Shown here piece by piece: positions 50,010-58,573 of a stretch of DNA of 64,000 bases. This DNA is from Actinosynnema pretiosum (GTDB taxonomy: Bacteria > Actinomycetota > Actinomycetes > Mycobacteriales > Pseudonocardiaceae): contig NZ_JAMTCF010000023.1 in assembly GCF_024171695.1 (NCBI RefSeq), positions 62,001-126,000 on the forward strand, in the 5' to 3' direction. The notes beneath the pieces are model-generated. The model saw nothing but the letters and a program-made list of their open reading frames with translations. It searched no databases and was not told the DNA's origin. Within the stretch, counting starts at the first letter, position 1; every line of letters begins with the position of its first letter. A program made the translations under genes and the position numbers.

Positions 50010-52031
50010 GTGGGCGGCGCGTGGCACCGAGAGGTGCTCCAGCGGACCGACATCGGCTACGGCGTGACGGACCCCGCCACCACCCTGAGGTGGGCCAACC
50101 CCGCGCTGGCAGGCATCCTCGGCATCGACCCCGAGAAGCTGCCCGGCCGCTCCCTGTCGGCGCTGCTGCCCGGCGCGCCCGACCGGCCGAGGCCGGGCCT
50201 GGCGCTGCTGACCCCGGCGGGGGAGGGGCACCGGTGGCTGGAGGTGACCTGCCAGCGGCTCGACGCCCCCGACGGCGACCTGCTCTACCGGGTGGCGGAC
50301 GTGACCGCCTGGCGCGACCGGGAGCTGGAGGCCACGCACGAGGCCGACGCGCTGCGCCGCGCCCAGGTGCTCGGCCGCATGGGCACCTGGGAGTGGCACA
50401 TCGCCGAGGACCGCGTCGAGTGGTCCGACACCCTGCTGGGCATGTTCGGCTACCCGGCCGGGACGGCGCTGGACTACGCCGCGTACACCGGGCACGTCCA
50501 CCCCGACGACCTGCCCACGATCCAGTCCACCCTCACCGAGGCGCTGCGCACCGGCGCCGGGTTCTCCTACACGCACCGCATGACGCTGGGCGACGGCGTC
50601 ACCGAGCGCTGGTTCGAGTGCTTCGGCGAGGTCGTCACCGACCGGGACGGGACCCCGCAGCGGGTGCTGGGCACCGCGCACGACATCACCCAGTCCCGGC
50701 GCGTGCACGACGAGCTGCTCGCCCTCGCGGAGCAGGACCCGCTGACGGGCCTGGCGAACCGGCGGGCGGTGACCCGCGAGCTGGAGCGCCGCCTGGCCAC
50801 CGGCGGCTCCGGGTCGCTGCTGCTGCTGGACCTGGACAACTTCAAGGACGTCAACGACCTGCGCGGGCACGCCGTCGGCGACCGGCTGATGCGGGCGCTG
50901 GCCGCCGCGCTGCGCACCCGCCTGGAACCGGAGCACCTGATCGGCAGGCTGGGCGGCGACGAGTTCGCGGTGGTGCTGCCCGACACCAGCCCCGCCGACG
51001 CCGCCCGCGTGGCCGAGCACCTGCGCGACACCATCGCCCGCCTTCCGCTGGCCACCCCGGCCACCCGCACCACCATCAGCACCGGCGTCGCCGGGTACGG
51101 CACGGGCGGCGACACGTGGGAGCTGGTGCTCGCCAACGCCGACCTGGCGCTGTACGCGAGCAAGGCGGCGGGCCGCAACCGGGTCACCGTGTACGAGCCG
51201 GGCCACTACGCCGACACCGCCAAGCGGGTGTCCGTGCTGGACCGGCTGCGCGGCGCCCTGGACGGCGGGGGCCTGGCGCTGCACGCGATGCCGATGGTGC
51301 GCCTGGCCACCGGCCGGGTCCTCGGGCACGAGCTGCTGCTGCGCCTGGAGGACGGGCAGGAGCCGCGCCTCGGCCCGGCGGACTTCCTGCCCGAGGCCGA
51401 GCGCACCAACCTGGTGCACGAGATCGACCGGTGGGTGCTGGCCACCGCCATCGACACCCTGGTGCGCCACCCCGACCCGGAGCTGCGGTTCAACGTCAAC
51501 GTCTCCGGCCGCACCCTGGAGGACCCGGAGTTCGGCGGCTTCGTCCTGGACCGGCTCGCGGGCGCGGGGGTGGCGCCGGGACGGCTCGGCATCGAGATCA
51601 CCGAGACCGCGGCCGTGACGAACCTGGACGCCGCCCGCACCCTGGCGCACCAGCTGCGCGGCCACGGCTGCCGGATCGTGCTGGACGACTTCGGCTCCGG
51701 GTTCGGCTCGTTCGTGCACCTCAAGCACCTGCCCATCACCGGCATCAAGATCGACGGCGAGTTCGTGCGCGGCATCGACGAGCGCGGCCCGGACGCGGTC
51801 CTGGTGTCCGGGATCATGCGCATCGCCCAGGGCCTCGGGCTGTCCGCCGTGGCCGAGTGGGTGGAGCGCCCCGAGCAGGTCCGCACCCTCACCAGCCTCG
51901 GCGTCCGCGTCGGCCAGGGCTTCCACCTGGGCGGCCCGGTTCCGCTCGGGCAAGTCCTTTCAGCCCAACCGCAGGCACCGGACGGCGCATTGTCCCCGGA
52001 GCGAAACCCTGCGATAGATAGGCGTTCCTAG
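50010..52031 (+). CDS. PAS-PAS-GGDEF-EAL cyclic-di-GMP protein
   Basis: 673 residues, no membrane helix. Two PAS-type sensor regions (about 10-100 and 115-215; MGTWEWHIAEDRVEWSDTLLGMFGY in the second) precede a diguanylate cyclase domain with the intact GGDEF motif in IGRLGGDEFAVVLP (~316-320). An RxxD inhibitory site five residues upstream is not seen. The EAL domain starts with GHELLLR (E-L-L-L-R, ExLxR satisfied) and retains NVNVSGRTL, IEITETAAV, LDDFGSGFGSF and IKIDGEFV. Both activities may therefore be possible. GTG at 50010 after GGGAGGA; the frame reaches far upstream as a shadow. Confidence 0.88.
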   Translation: MGGAWHREVLQRTDIGYGVTDPATTLRWANPALAGILGIDPEKLPGRSLSALLPGAPDRPRPGLALLTPAGEGHRWLEVTCQRLDAPDGDLLYRVADVTAWRDRELEATHEADALRRAQVLGRMGTWEWHIAEDRVEWSDTLLGMFGYPAGTALDYAAYTGHVHPDDLPTIQSTLTEALRTGAGFSYTHRMTLGDGVTERWFECFGEVVTDRDGTPQRVLGTAHDITQSRRVHDELLALAEQDPLTGLANRRAVTRELERRLATGGSGSLLLLDLDNFKDVNDLRGHAVGDRLMRALAAALRTRLEPEHLIGRLGGDEFAVVLPDTSPADAARVAEHLRDTIARLPLATPATRTTISTGVAGYGTGGDTWELVLANADLALYASKAAGRNRVTVYEPGHYADTAKRVSVLDRLRGALDGGGLALHAMPMVRLATGRVLGHELLLRLEDGQEPRLGPADFLPEAERTNLVHEIDRWVLATAIDTLVRHPDPELRFNVNVSGRTLEDPEFGGFVLDRLAGAGVAPGRLGIEITETAAVTNLDAARTLAHQLRGHGCRIVLDDFGSGFGSFVHLKHLPITGIKIDGEFVRGIDERGPDAVLVSGIMRIAQGLGLSAVAEWVERPEQVRTLTSLGVRVGQGFHLGGPVPLGQVLSAQPQAPDGALSPERNPAIDRRS

Positions 52032-52054
52032 ATCAAAAAGCCGATCGGAAGTCG

Positions 52055-52714
52055 ATGCCCACCCCCACCACACGAGGACTGCGCCGCCTTGAGCTGAGCG
52101 CGTCCCGACCCGAGTCCGCGATGAACTTCTACGCCGAGCTGTTCGGCTGGGTCGTCATCGCCGAACCCGGAGACGCCTACAGCGGATGGGCGGGCGACCG
52201 CCTGGCCACCCGCATCAGCCCAGGGGAGGACCCCACCTGGCGCGTCACCTTCGCGGCCAAGCAGCCGCGCGTGATCGACGCGCACACCGACACCGACGCG
52301 GGCCGCCCGCTGCACGGGCCCTGGGCCCCGCCGCCCAGACCGGGCGAGCCCTGCTGGGTCGAGCTGGTCAACCCGGTCGAGGACGACGCGCACTGGACCG
52401 CCGAACTGGGCTGGACCAGCCGCACCCCCGACGAGGACTTCTCCCTGTACGACAGCATCACCGCGCAGCCCAGGGCCGTCACCGGCAGGCTGCGCACCGA
52501 CCAGGCGCTGCCCTCGGGGTGGCTGACCTACTTCGCCGTCCCGGACCTGGCCGCCGCGCTCGCCACCGCGAACGCCCTCGGGGCGAGCACCGTGGCCGAG
52601 CCGCGCCGGGTGCCCACCGGGCACGTGGCGGCCATCGCCGGGCCGGACGAGCGGATCTGCGCGCTCCTGGAGGCCCCGGCCGGGTGGGGCGGCGAGCACC
52701 ACCGGGCCGACTAG
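52055..52714 (+). CDS. VOC-superfamily protein, two-domain
   Basis: 219 residues. Begins MPTPTTRGLRRLELSASRPESAMNFYAELFGWVVI, the usual FYxxLFGW strand-helix of glyoxalase-like proteins, and has a second module ending VPTGHVAAIAGPDERICALLEAP. The two-domain layout resembles actinobacterial proteins linked to small-molecule or drug resistance. ATG at 52055 follows GGAAG by 4 nt. Starts 24 bp after the GGDEF-EAL gene; operon possible. Confidence 0.82.
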   Translation: MPTPTTRGLRRLELSASRPESAMNFYAELFGWVVIAEPGDAYSGWAGDRLATRISPGEDPTWRVTFAAKQPRVIDAHTDTDAGRPLHGPWAPPPRPGEPCWVELVNPVEDDAHWTAELGWTSRTPDEDFSLYDSITAQPRAVTGRLRTDQALPSGWLTYFAVPDLAAALATANALGASTVAEPRRVPTGHVAAIAGPDERICALLEAPAGWGGEHHRAD

Positions 52715-52768
52715 CCCTCCGGGCCGCTCCTCCCCGAGCCCGGTCCGGCGCGCGTCCTGACCCGCGCG

Positions 52769-53224
52769 CTACCGCCCAGGCGGGAAACCACCGGTGGCGA
52801 TCGGCCCCCAGCCGTCGATCGCCACCCGCACCAGCACCTTGCCCTGCTTGAGCATCGCCGCCCGGTACTCGTCCCAGTCCGAGTGCTCGCCCGCGATGCA
52901 GCGGAAGTACTCCACCAGCGGCTCCAGGGCCTCGGGCAGGTCCAGCACCTCGGCCACGCCGTCCACGTGCACGTAGGGGCCGTCCCAGTCGTCGGAGAGC
53001 ACGCACAGGCTCACCCTGGGCTCGCGCCGGATGTTGCGCACCTTCGCCCGCTCCGGGTAGGTCGACACCACGATCCGGCCCTGCTCGTCCACCCCGCAGG
53101 TGACGGGGGAGGACTGGACGCCGCCGGAGGCGCGGGAGGTCATGAGCACCGCGCGGTGGCGGGGACGCAGGAACTCGACCAGCGCGGCGCGGTCCACGGC
53201 GTCGGCGGTAGCGATCTTCACCAT
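52769..53224 (-). CDS. PPOX-class F420-dependent oxidoreductase-like protein
   Basis: 151 residues. Split beta-barrel: RAVLMTSRASGGVQSSPVTCGVDEQGRIVVSTYPERAKVRNIRREPRVSLCVLSDDWDGPYVHVDGVAEVLD; the R-A-K-V-R-N segment is the cofactor phosphate-binding part of this class. Binding of F420, common in actinobacteria, is inferred from family, not from residues. ATG at 53224. Function in the cell unknown; possible electron transfer or detoxification. Confidence 0.87.
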   Translation of the reverse strand: MVKIATADAVDRAALVEFLRPRHRAVLMTSRASGGVQSSPVTCGVDEQGRIVVSTYPERAKVRNIRREPRVSLCVLSDDWDGPYVHVDGVAEVLDLPEALEPLVEYFRCIAGEHSDWDEYRAAMLKQGKVLVRVAIDGWGPIATGGFPPGR

Positions 53225-53269
53225 GCGGCGAGCCTAACCAGCCGGTGGGACGGGCGCGGGTCAGCGCCG

Positions 53270-54097
53270 TCAGCGCCGTCCGCCGCGCAACCGCTCCAGG
53301 CTCCGCCGCAGCGCGGCCAGCAGCTCGCCGCCGGTCTCGCCCGGCGCGCGCGAGGCGGGGATGTCCACCTCCGGCACCTCGGCCGGTTCCCCTGGCCCCG
53401 CCGGTTCCGCCCGCTCGCGCTCCCGCTGCCGCTCGGCGACCTTGTCGGCCACCACCCGCGAGAGGCCCGCCGCGTAGGCGTCGGAGAACGCGGCCGGGTC
53501 GAAGTCCTCGGTCATCGCCCCGACCAGCGAGGCCGCCAGCCCCAGCTCGCGCTCGCCGGAGACGGCCACCGGCACCACGAAGTCCGGTTCCCGCACCTCC
53601 TCGGCCCACGCCAGCACCTGGAGCACCAGCACCCCGCCGCGCGGCCGGACCACCGCCACCACCTCGCGCGCGCGCAGCGGAACGCGGGCGATCCCGACCA
53701 GCCCGCCGCGCTCCAGCACCTCCCGCAGCACCGAGTACGACCCGGTGCCCGGCTCCTCCGGCTCCAGGTAGTAGGCGCGCCCCAGCAGCACCGGGTCGAC
53801 CTGCCCGCCGGGGCAGAACTGCACCACCTCCACCGCCCGCGAGGGCAGCGCCCGCAGCCCGGCCAGCTCCTCGTCCTCCACCAGCACCACCCCGGCCCCG
53901 GAATCGTGGCCGCGCGCGAGATCGGCGGCCTCCAGCTCCTCGCCGCACAGCTCGCACACCCGCCGGTGCCGCACCCGGCCCCCGTCGACCCGGTGCACCT
54001 GGTGCAGCCGCACCCCGCGCTCCTGCCGCACCGGCGTCAACCGCACCGGGAACGACACCAGCCCGACCGTCACCGACCCCCGCCACGTCGCGCGCAT
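53270..54097 (-). CDS. ku: Ku DNA-end-binding protein (NHEJ)
   Basis: 275 residues. Starts MRATWRGSVTVGLVSFPVRLTPV and has VRLHQVHRVDGGRVRHRRVCELCGEELEAADLARGH, then YYLEPEEPGTGSYSVLREVLERGGLVGIARVPLR and LGLAASLVGAMTEDFDPAAFSDAYAAGL; all are typical bacterial Ku landmarks. It binds double-strand ends and recruits LigD. The ATG at 54097 is the family start although the frame reaches 54307. LigD is not in the window. C-terminal tail is short and basic. Confidence 0.93.
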   Translation of the reverse strand: MRATWRGSVTVGLVSFPVRLTPVRQERGVRLHQVHRVDGGRVRHRRVCELCGEELEAADLARGHDSGAGVVLVEDEELAGLRALPSRAVEVVQFCPGGQVDPVLLGRAYYLEPEEPGTGSYSVLREVLERGGLVGIARVPLRAREVVAVVRPRGGVLVLQVLAWAEEVREPDFVVPVAVSGERELGLAASLVGAMTEDFDPAAFSDAYAAGLSRVVADKVAERQRERERAEPAGPGEPAEVPEVDIPASRAPGETGGELLAALRRSLERLRGGRR

Positions 54098-54236
54098 AAC
54101 CCCTGGGTACAGCGCCCGCACGCCCACACCCAAGAACCTCACCCGAAAGCGCGAGCCCAGGCGCTCGGCGAACGGGTGACAACCCCTGCGACAACGCGGT
54201 CCGGGGGCCGGACGGGCGGGTCTCGCGGGCCGGGCG

Positions 54237-54794
54237 TCAGCGGGAGGGCGGGGGCGGGACGCGCACGCCGAGCCATTGCTCGGCCCCGTACGCCCGGAAC
54301 CGCTCAACCTCGGCGAACCCGAGCCGCGCGGCCAGGCGCACCGAGCGCCCGTTGTCCAGCGCGGTGCACAGCAGCACCGGTTCGCCGGGGAGCGCGCGGG
54401 CGAGCCAGTCCAGCGCCGCCGCGCACGCCTCGGTGGCGTACCCGCGCCCCCACACCCCAGGCAGGAACAGGTAGCCGATGCCGACCTCCCCGTCCGGCCG
54501 GGTGGAGCCGGGCTCGGCGGGACGCCGGTCGAACGTGACCGCGCCGATCGCGGCCCCGTCGAGCTCGACCACGAGGAAACCGGGGCGATCGCCTGGCACC
54601 TCGGGCATCTCGCGCTCCAGCACCGCGCGGTCGAACCGCTCGGGCGGCTGCGGGCCGCCGATACCCGCGCCCACCTGCGGCGAGGAGAACAGCTCGACCA
54701 CAGCCGCGCGGTCGCGCGCCTCGGAGGCGCGGAGCACGAGCCGTCCGGTGCGGATCGGGTCGGGCGGCCAGGGGACAGGGCCCAGCTCGGTCAT
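54237..54794 (-). CDS. GNAT N-acetyltransferase (RimJ/RimL-like)
   Basis: 185 residues from ATG 54794. LRTGRLVLRASEARDRAAVVELF-like opening (IRTGRLVLRASEARD), then GEVGIGYLFLPGVWGRGYATEACAAALDWL with the acetyl-CoA loop RGYATEA, and TALDNGRSVRLAARLGFAEVERFRAYG at the C-terminus. Strong GNAT signature; substrate unknown. The upstream GC-rich 330 bp contains no other feature. Alone in its unit after Ku. Confidence 0.88.
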   Translation of the reverse strand: MTELGPVPWPPDPIRTGRLVLRASEARDRAAVVELFSSPQVGAGIGGPQPPERFDRAVLEREMPEVPGDRPGFLVVELDGAAIGAVTFDRRPAEPGSTRPDGEVGIGYLFLPGVWGRGYATEACAAALDWLARALPGEPVLLCTALDNGRSVRLAARLGFAEVERFRAYGAEQWLGVRVPPPPSR

Positions 54795-55124
54795 GCCCGG
54801 CAACCTAGCCGCGCCCACGCCCGCGCGGGGGCCACCGCTGCGGCACACCCGAACCCGCCGCACCGCGCCGGACCACCCGCACCGCTGCCCCCGCACCGCC
54901 CTGCCCTGGTGACGGCGCCTCCCTCACCGCCCGGTGCCGTCACCCCGCGCCACCCATCAGGCCGCACGGCCCGGCCGCCAGTGCCGCCGCCCCCTCGCTC
55001 CGCCCGGTTCGGTTCGGCGCCTCCTCCCGCTCACTCACCTCGCTCCGGTGCCCGTCACCCCGTGCCGCGACCCGCCCGCGCGCTGTCACGCCCCGTAGCC
55101 CGTCCGGGGGTAACGTCCCCGGAC
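54795..55124. other. 330-bp GC-rich intergenic stretch
   Basis: C-rich, low-complexity plus strand with no gene-like bias on either strand. Only the last 25 bp hold a clear palindrome (55101-55125). Promoters for the divergent GNAT and DUF3097 genes should lie here. Confidence 0.45.
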
Positions 55125-55125
55125 G
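55101..55125. promoter_or_regulatory. Palindrome overlapping the DUF3097 start
   Basis: CGTCCGGGG and CCCCGGACG pair exactly around GTAACGT; the last G is the first base of the GTG start. TAACGT at 55111-55116 is a plausible -10 for a leaderless message, so a regulator bound here would block initiation. Confidence 0.5.
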
Positions 55126-55946
55126 TGCGATCCCACGACTACGGCCGCGACGTCCTGTCCGCCCCCAAGCGCCGCAAGGTGCCCGAGGTCCCGGCCGAGC
55201 TCGGCCTGGTGGTCGAGGACGCCTCCTCCGGGTTCTGCGGCGCGGTCGTGCGGTTCGAGCAGGGCAGGGTCGTGCTGGAGGACCGCAGGGGCGGCACCCG
55301 GCAGTTCCCGCTGCTGCCCGCCGCGTTCCTGATCGACGGCGCCCCCGTCACCCTCACCCGACCCGCGCCGACCGCCACCCCCGCCGCCACCGCGCGCGCG
55401 TTCTCCGCGTCCGGGTCGATCCGGGTGGAGGGCCTCAAGGCCCGCACCGCCCGCGACAGCCGCATCTGGGTCGAGGGCCTGCACGACGCCGAGCTGGTCG
55501 AGCGCGTGTGGGGCCACGACCTGCGGGTGGAGGGCGTGGTGGTCGAGCCGCTGGACGGGGTGGACGTGCTGGCCGAGCGGATCGCCGAGTTCGGCACCGG
55601 TCCCGGCAGGCGGCTGGGGGTGCTGGTGGACCACCTGGTGCCCGGCAGCAAGGAGTCCCGCCTGGTCTCCGGGATCAGCGACCCGGACGTGCTGGTCACC
55701 GGTCACCCGTACGTGGACGTGTGGCAGGCGGTGAAGCCCGAGGCGGTGGGGATCGCGGCGTGGCCGGTGGTGCCCAGGGGCGTGCCGTGGAAGGAGGGGG
55801 TGTGCGCGGAGCTGGGCTGGGGCGAGCCGTGGGAGGGCTGGCAGCGGGTGCTCGCCGGGGTCGGCGGGTTCCGCGACCTGGAGCCCGCGATCCTGGGCGC
55901 GGTGGAGCGGCTCATCGATTTCGTCACGGAACCGCTGCCGGATTAG
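55125..55946 (+). CDS. DUF3097 family protein
   Basis: 273 residues. VRSHDYGRDVLSAPKRRKVPEVPAELGLVVEDASSGFCGAVVRFEQGRVVLEDRRG, then RIWVEGLHDAELVERVWGHDLRVEGVVVEPLDGVDVLAERIAEF, LGVLVDHLVPGSKESRLV and VLVTGHPYVDVWQAVKPEAVGI; these match DUF3097, an actinobacterial family of unknown function with TOPRIM-like appearance (ExxxD and DHLxxGSK motifs). GTG at 55125 inside a palindrome; no ribosome site, so possibly leaderless. The upstream frame is a chance extension. Confidence 0.85.
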   Translation: MRSHDYGRDVLSAPKRRKVPEVPAELGLVVEDASSGFCGAVVRFEQGRVVLEDRRGGTRQFPLLPAAFLIDGAPVTLTRPAPTATPAATARAFSASGSIRVEGLKARTARDSRIWVEGLHDAELVERVWGHDLRVEGVVVEPLDGVDVLAERIAEFGTGPGRRLGVLVDHLVPGSKESRLVSGISDPDVLVTGHPYVDVWQAVKPEAVGIAAWPVVPRGVPWKEGVCAELGWGEPWEGWQRVLAGVGGFRDLEPAILGAVERLIDFVTEPLPD

Positions 55947-55992
55947 TCCGATTCAACCAAGATCCCCCCGCTCGTCCCGCATCGGTGGAAGG

Positions 55993-56424
55993 ATGGGTTT
56001 CGTGCCCGCGCTGATCTGGATGATCCTCGGTGTGCTGCTGATCGCGGCCGAGGTTCTGTCGGGTGACTTCGTGCTCGTCATGCTGGGAGCCGCCGCGCTC
56101 GGGGCGGCGGGCGCGGCGGGGCTGGGCGCCGATCTGGTGGTCAGCGCCCTGGTGTTCTGCGCGCTGTCCCTCGGCCTGGTCGCCGGGGTGCGCCCGGTGC
56201 TCAAGCGCCGCCTGGACAAGGGGCTCGGGCACCGCTCGGGCGTGGAGGCGCTGCTGGGCGGCACCGCCGTCGTCGTGTCCACAGTGGACGGGCACGGGGG
56301 TAGGGTCCGCATCGGGGGCGAGGTCTGGTCGGCGCGGTCCATGGACCACGCCGTGCTCGAACCCGGCGCGGAAGTGACCGTTGTCGAGATCTCCGGCGCG
56401 ACCGCCGTGGTGCTGGGGACCTGA
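55993..56424 (+). CDS. NfeD-like membrane protein
   Basis: 143 residues. Four N-terminal hydrophobic helices (LIWMILGVLLIAAEVL, LVMLGAAALGAAGAAGLGA and others) and a C-terminal OB-fold domain (GLGHRSGVEALLGGTAVVVSTVDGHGGRVRIGGEVWSARS), the standard short NfeD (YbbK-type) architecture. It partners with the SPFH protein encoded 12 bp downstream, forming a membrane-microdomain module. Confidence 0.9.
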   Translation: MGFVPALIWMILGVLLIAAEVLSGDFVLVMLGAAALGAAGAAGLGADLVVSALVFCALSLGLVAGVRPVLKRRLDKGLGHRSGVEALLGGTAVVVSTVDGHGGRVRIGGEVWSARSMDHAVLEPGAEVTVVEISGATAVVLGT

Positions 56425-56435
56425 GGAGGTGGGTT

Positions 56436-57647
56436 TTGACCGTCACAATCGTGTTGATCGCAGTCCTGGTGCTGCTGGTGCTGATCACGGTGGCGAAGTC
56501 CGTTCTGGTGATCCCCCAGGCCACGTCCGCCGTGGTCGAACGGCTGGGCCGCTACCGCACCACCGCCGCGCCGGGGCTGAACATCCTGGTGCCGTTCCTG
56601 GACCGGGTGCGCGCCCGCATCGACCTGCGCGAGCAGGTCGTGTCGTTCCCGCCGCAGCCGGTGATCACCCAGGACAACCTGACCGTGTCCATCGACACGG
56701 TCGTGTACTTCCAGGTGACCGATCCGCGCTCGGCGGTCTACGAGATCTCCAACTACATCGTGGGCGTCGAGCAGCTGACCACCACCACGCTGCGCAACCT
56801 GGTCGGCGGCATGAGCCTGGAGGAGACCCTCACCTCCCGCGACCAGATCAACAACCAGCTGCGCGGCGTGCTCGACGAGGCCACCGGCCGCTGGGGCATC
56901 CGGGTGGCGCGCGTGGAGCTCAAGGCGATCGACCCGCCGCCCTCCATCCAGGACTCGATGGAGAAGCAGATGCGCGCCGACCGCGAGAAGCGCGCGATGA
57001 TCCTGACCGCCGAGGGCCAGCGCGAGTCGGCGATCAAGACGGCGGAGGGCCAGAAGCAGTCGCAGATCCTCGCGGCGGAGGGCGCCAAGCAGGCGGCGAT
57101 CCTGTCGGCCGAGGCGGAGCGGCAGTCGCGCATCCTCAAGGCGCAGGGCGAGCGCGCGGCCCGGTACCTCCAGGCGCAGGGCCAGGCGAAGGCGATCGAG
57201 AAGGTGTTCGCCGCGATCAAGGCCGGGCGGCCCACGCCCGAGGTGCTGGCGTACCAGTACCTCCAGACGCTGCCGCAGATGGCGCAGGGCGACGCGAACA
57301 AGGTGTGGCTGGTGCCCAGCGACTACGGCAAGGCCCTGGAGGGCTTCGCCCGGATGCTGGGCAAGCCGGGCGACGACGGCGTGTTCCGCTACGAGCCCCC
57401 GGCCCCGGAGCCGCCCGCCGCGCCCGCGCAGGAGCAGGACGACCCGTCGGTGGCCGACTGGTTCGACACCGCGCCGGACCCGGCGGTGGCCGAGGCCGTG
57501 CGCGCGGCGGAGGCGGTGGCCCGCAAGGAGGTTCCCGGCCCGCTGGAGCCGATGGCGCGGCAGATCACGCCGCCTGCGGGGCAGGGCGGGCAGGTGGGCG
57601 CCGGTGAGGAGCGCCGGGCTGTCGGGCAGGGTGAGGGCTCGGTCTAG
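56436..57647 (+). CDS. SPFH/stomatin-like membrane protein (QmcA/HflC-type)
   Basis: 403 residues. One N-terminal helix (VTIVLIAVLVLLVLITVAK), SPFH domain with VERLGRYRTTAAPGLNILVPFLDRVRARIDLREQVVSFPPQPVITQDNLTVSIDTVVYFQV, then a long coiled-coil rich in Ala/Glu/Gln (REKRAMILTAEGQRESAIKTAEGQKQSQILAAEGAKQAAI). The C-terminal ~90 residues are proline/acid-rich and not part of the family. Rare TTG start, decided by GAGGAGGT 6 nt upstream and 12 bp after NfeD. Its 3' end was locally triplicated (see repeat at 57640). Confidence 0.9.
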   Translation: MTVTIVLIAVLVLLVLITVAKSVLVIPQATSAVVERLGRYRTTAAPGLNILVPFLDRVRARIDLREQVVSFPPQPVITQDNLTVSIDTVVYFQVTDPRSAVYEISNYIVGVEQLTTTTLRNLVGGMSLEETLTSRDQINNQLRGVLDEATGRWGIRVARVELKAIDPPPSIQDSMEKQMRADREKRAMILTAEGQRESAIKTAEGQKQSQILAAEGAKQAAILSAEAERQSRILKAQGERAARYLQAQGQAKAIEKVFAAIKAGRPTPEVLAYQYLQTLPQMAQGDANKVWLVPSDYGKALEGFARMLGKPGDDGVFRYEPPAPEPPAAPAQEQDDPSVADWFDTAPDPAVAEAVRAAEAVARKEVPGPLEPMARQITPPAGQGGQVGAGEERRAVGQGEGSV

Positions 57648-57680
57648 GGAGTTCGGTCTAGAAGCTTGGTCTAGAAGCTC
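57640..57680 (+). repeat. Three ~14-bp tandem units at the SPFH gene end
   Basis: Units CGGTCTAGGGAGTT (57640-57653), CGGTCTAGAAGCTT (57654-57667) and GGTCTAGAAGCTC (57668-57680). The first contains the TAG stop codon of the SPFH gene, so the copies are micro-duplications of the 3' end. CTAG is otherwise rare in this GC-rich DNA. Confidence 0.7.
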
Positions 57681-57688
57681 GGTTCACG

Positions 57689-57719
57689 GGAGGGGCGGTC
57701 CGACGCGGGCCGCCCCTCC
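57689..57719. terminator. Bidirectional hairpin terminator
   Basis: GGAGGGGCGG and CCGCCCCTCC pair over 10 bp around 11 nt, between the convergent SPFH and arsM genes. Confidence 0.75.
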
Positions 57720-57724
57720 TCGCG

Positions 57725-58483
57725 TCATCGACCGCGCGCGGGCGCGGTGGCGCGGATGATCGCGGAGTGCACGTCCTCGACGACGGCGTGGGTCGGGACG
57801 ATCTCCACGTCGGTGAACCCGGCGGCGGCCAGGTGCTCGCGGTACTCGGTGAAGGACAGGGCCCCGGCGACGCAGCCGACGTGGGAGCCGCGCTCGGCGC
57901 GCTCGGCGGGGGTGAGGTGGTCGGCGGCCACGACGTCGGTGACGCCGACGCGCCCGCCGGGGACCAGGACGCGGGCCATCTCGGCGAACACGGCGGGCTT
58001 GTCGGTGGAGAGGTTGACCACGCAGTTGGAGATCACCACGTCGACCGTGCGCGCGGGCAGCGGGATGGCCTCGATGTGCCCCTTGAGGAACTCGACGTTG
58101 GTCGCGCCCGCCTCGCGGGCGTTGGACCGGGCCAGGGCGAGCATCTCCTCGGTCATGTCCAGCCCGTAGACCTTGCCGGTGGGGCCGACGCGACGGGCCG
58201 ACAGCAGCACGTCGATCCCGCCGCCCGAGCCCAGGTCGAGCACGCGCTCGCCCTCGCGCAGTTCGGCCACGGCGGTGGGGTTGCCGCACCCGAGCGAGGC
58301 GGCGACGGCCTCGGCGGGCAGGGCGTCCCGGTCGGCGCCGGAGTAGAGGCCGGAACCGAAGTTCCCGTCCACCTCCACCGGGGCCGGGCCGCAGCGGTCC
58401 GCGCTCCCGGCGGTGACGGCGAGCGCGGTCGCGGCGTAGCGGAGGCGGACGGTCTCGCGCAGGTCGGCGGCCTGGTCGTCCAT
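57725..58483 (-). CDS. arsM: Arsenite methyltransferase ArsM
   Basis: 252 residues. SAM-binding motif GERVLDLGSGGGIDVLLSARRVG, and the arsenic-binding cysteines in DRCGPAP, ASLGCGNPTAVAEL, VISNCVVNLSTDKPAVFAEMARVL and HVGCVAGALS, the arrangement of bacterial/archaeal AS3MT. It methylates arsenite to volatile or less toxic forms. ATG at 58483. Divergent from arsR over an 85-bp operator region; part of the arsenic detoxification locus. Confidence 0.92.
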   Translation of the reverse strand: MDDQAADLRETVRLRYAATALAVTAGSADRCGPAPVEVDGNFGSGLYSGADRDALPAEAVAASLGCGNPTAVAELREGERVLDLGSGGGIDVLLSARRVGPTGKVYGLDMTEEMLALARSNAREAGATNVEFLKGHIEAIPLPARTVDVVISNCVVNLSTDKPAVFAEMARVLVPGGRVGVTDVVAADHLTPAERAERGSHVGCVAGALSFTEYREHLAAAGFTDVEIVPTHAVVEDVHSAIIRATAPARGR

Positions 58484-58541
58484 GGTGCGCGCCCCTCTCG
58501 TGAAGCTTGCTCCGACGTTCTCCCGCCCCACCTTGCGCGTA

Positions 58542-58573
58542 GACATAGAAGGTTGTCAATATAGAAGCATGTC
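58542..58573. promoter_or_regulatory. ArsR operator region
   Basis: GACATAGAAGGTTGTC (GACA/TGTC inverted, 58542-58557) and a direct repeat ATAGAAGGTTGTC (58545-58557) with ATAGAAGCATGTC (58561-58573), 16 bp apart. They lie in the arsM/arsR gap and run into the arsR start, so ArsR probably represses both directions. Confidence 0.65.
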
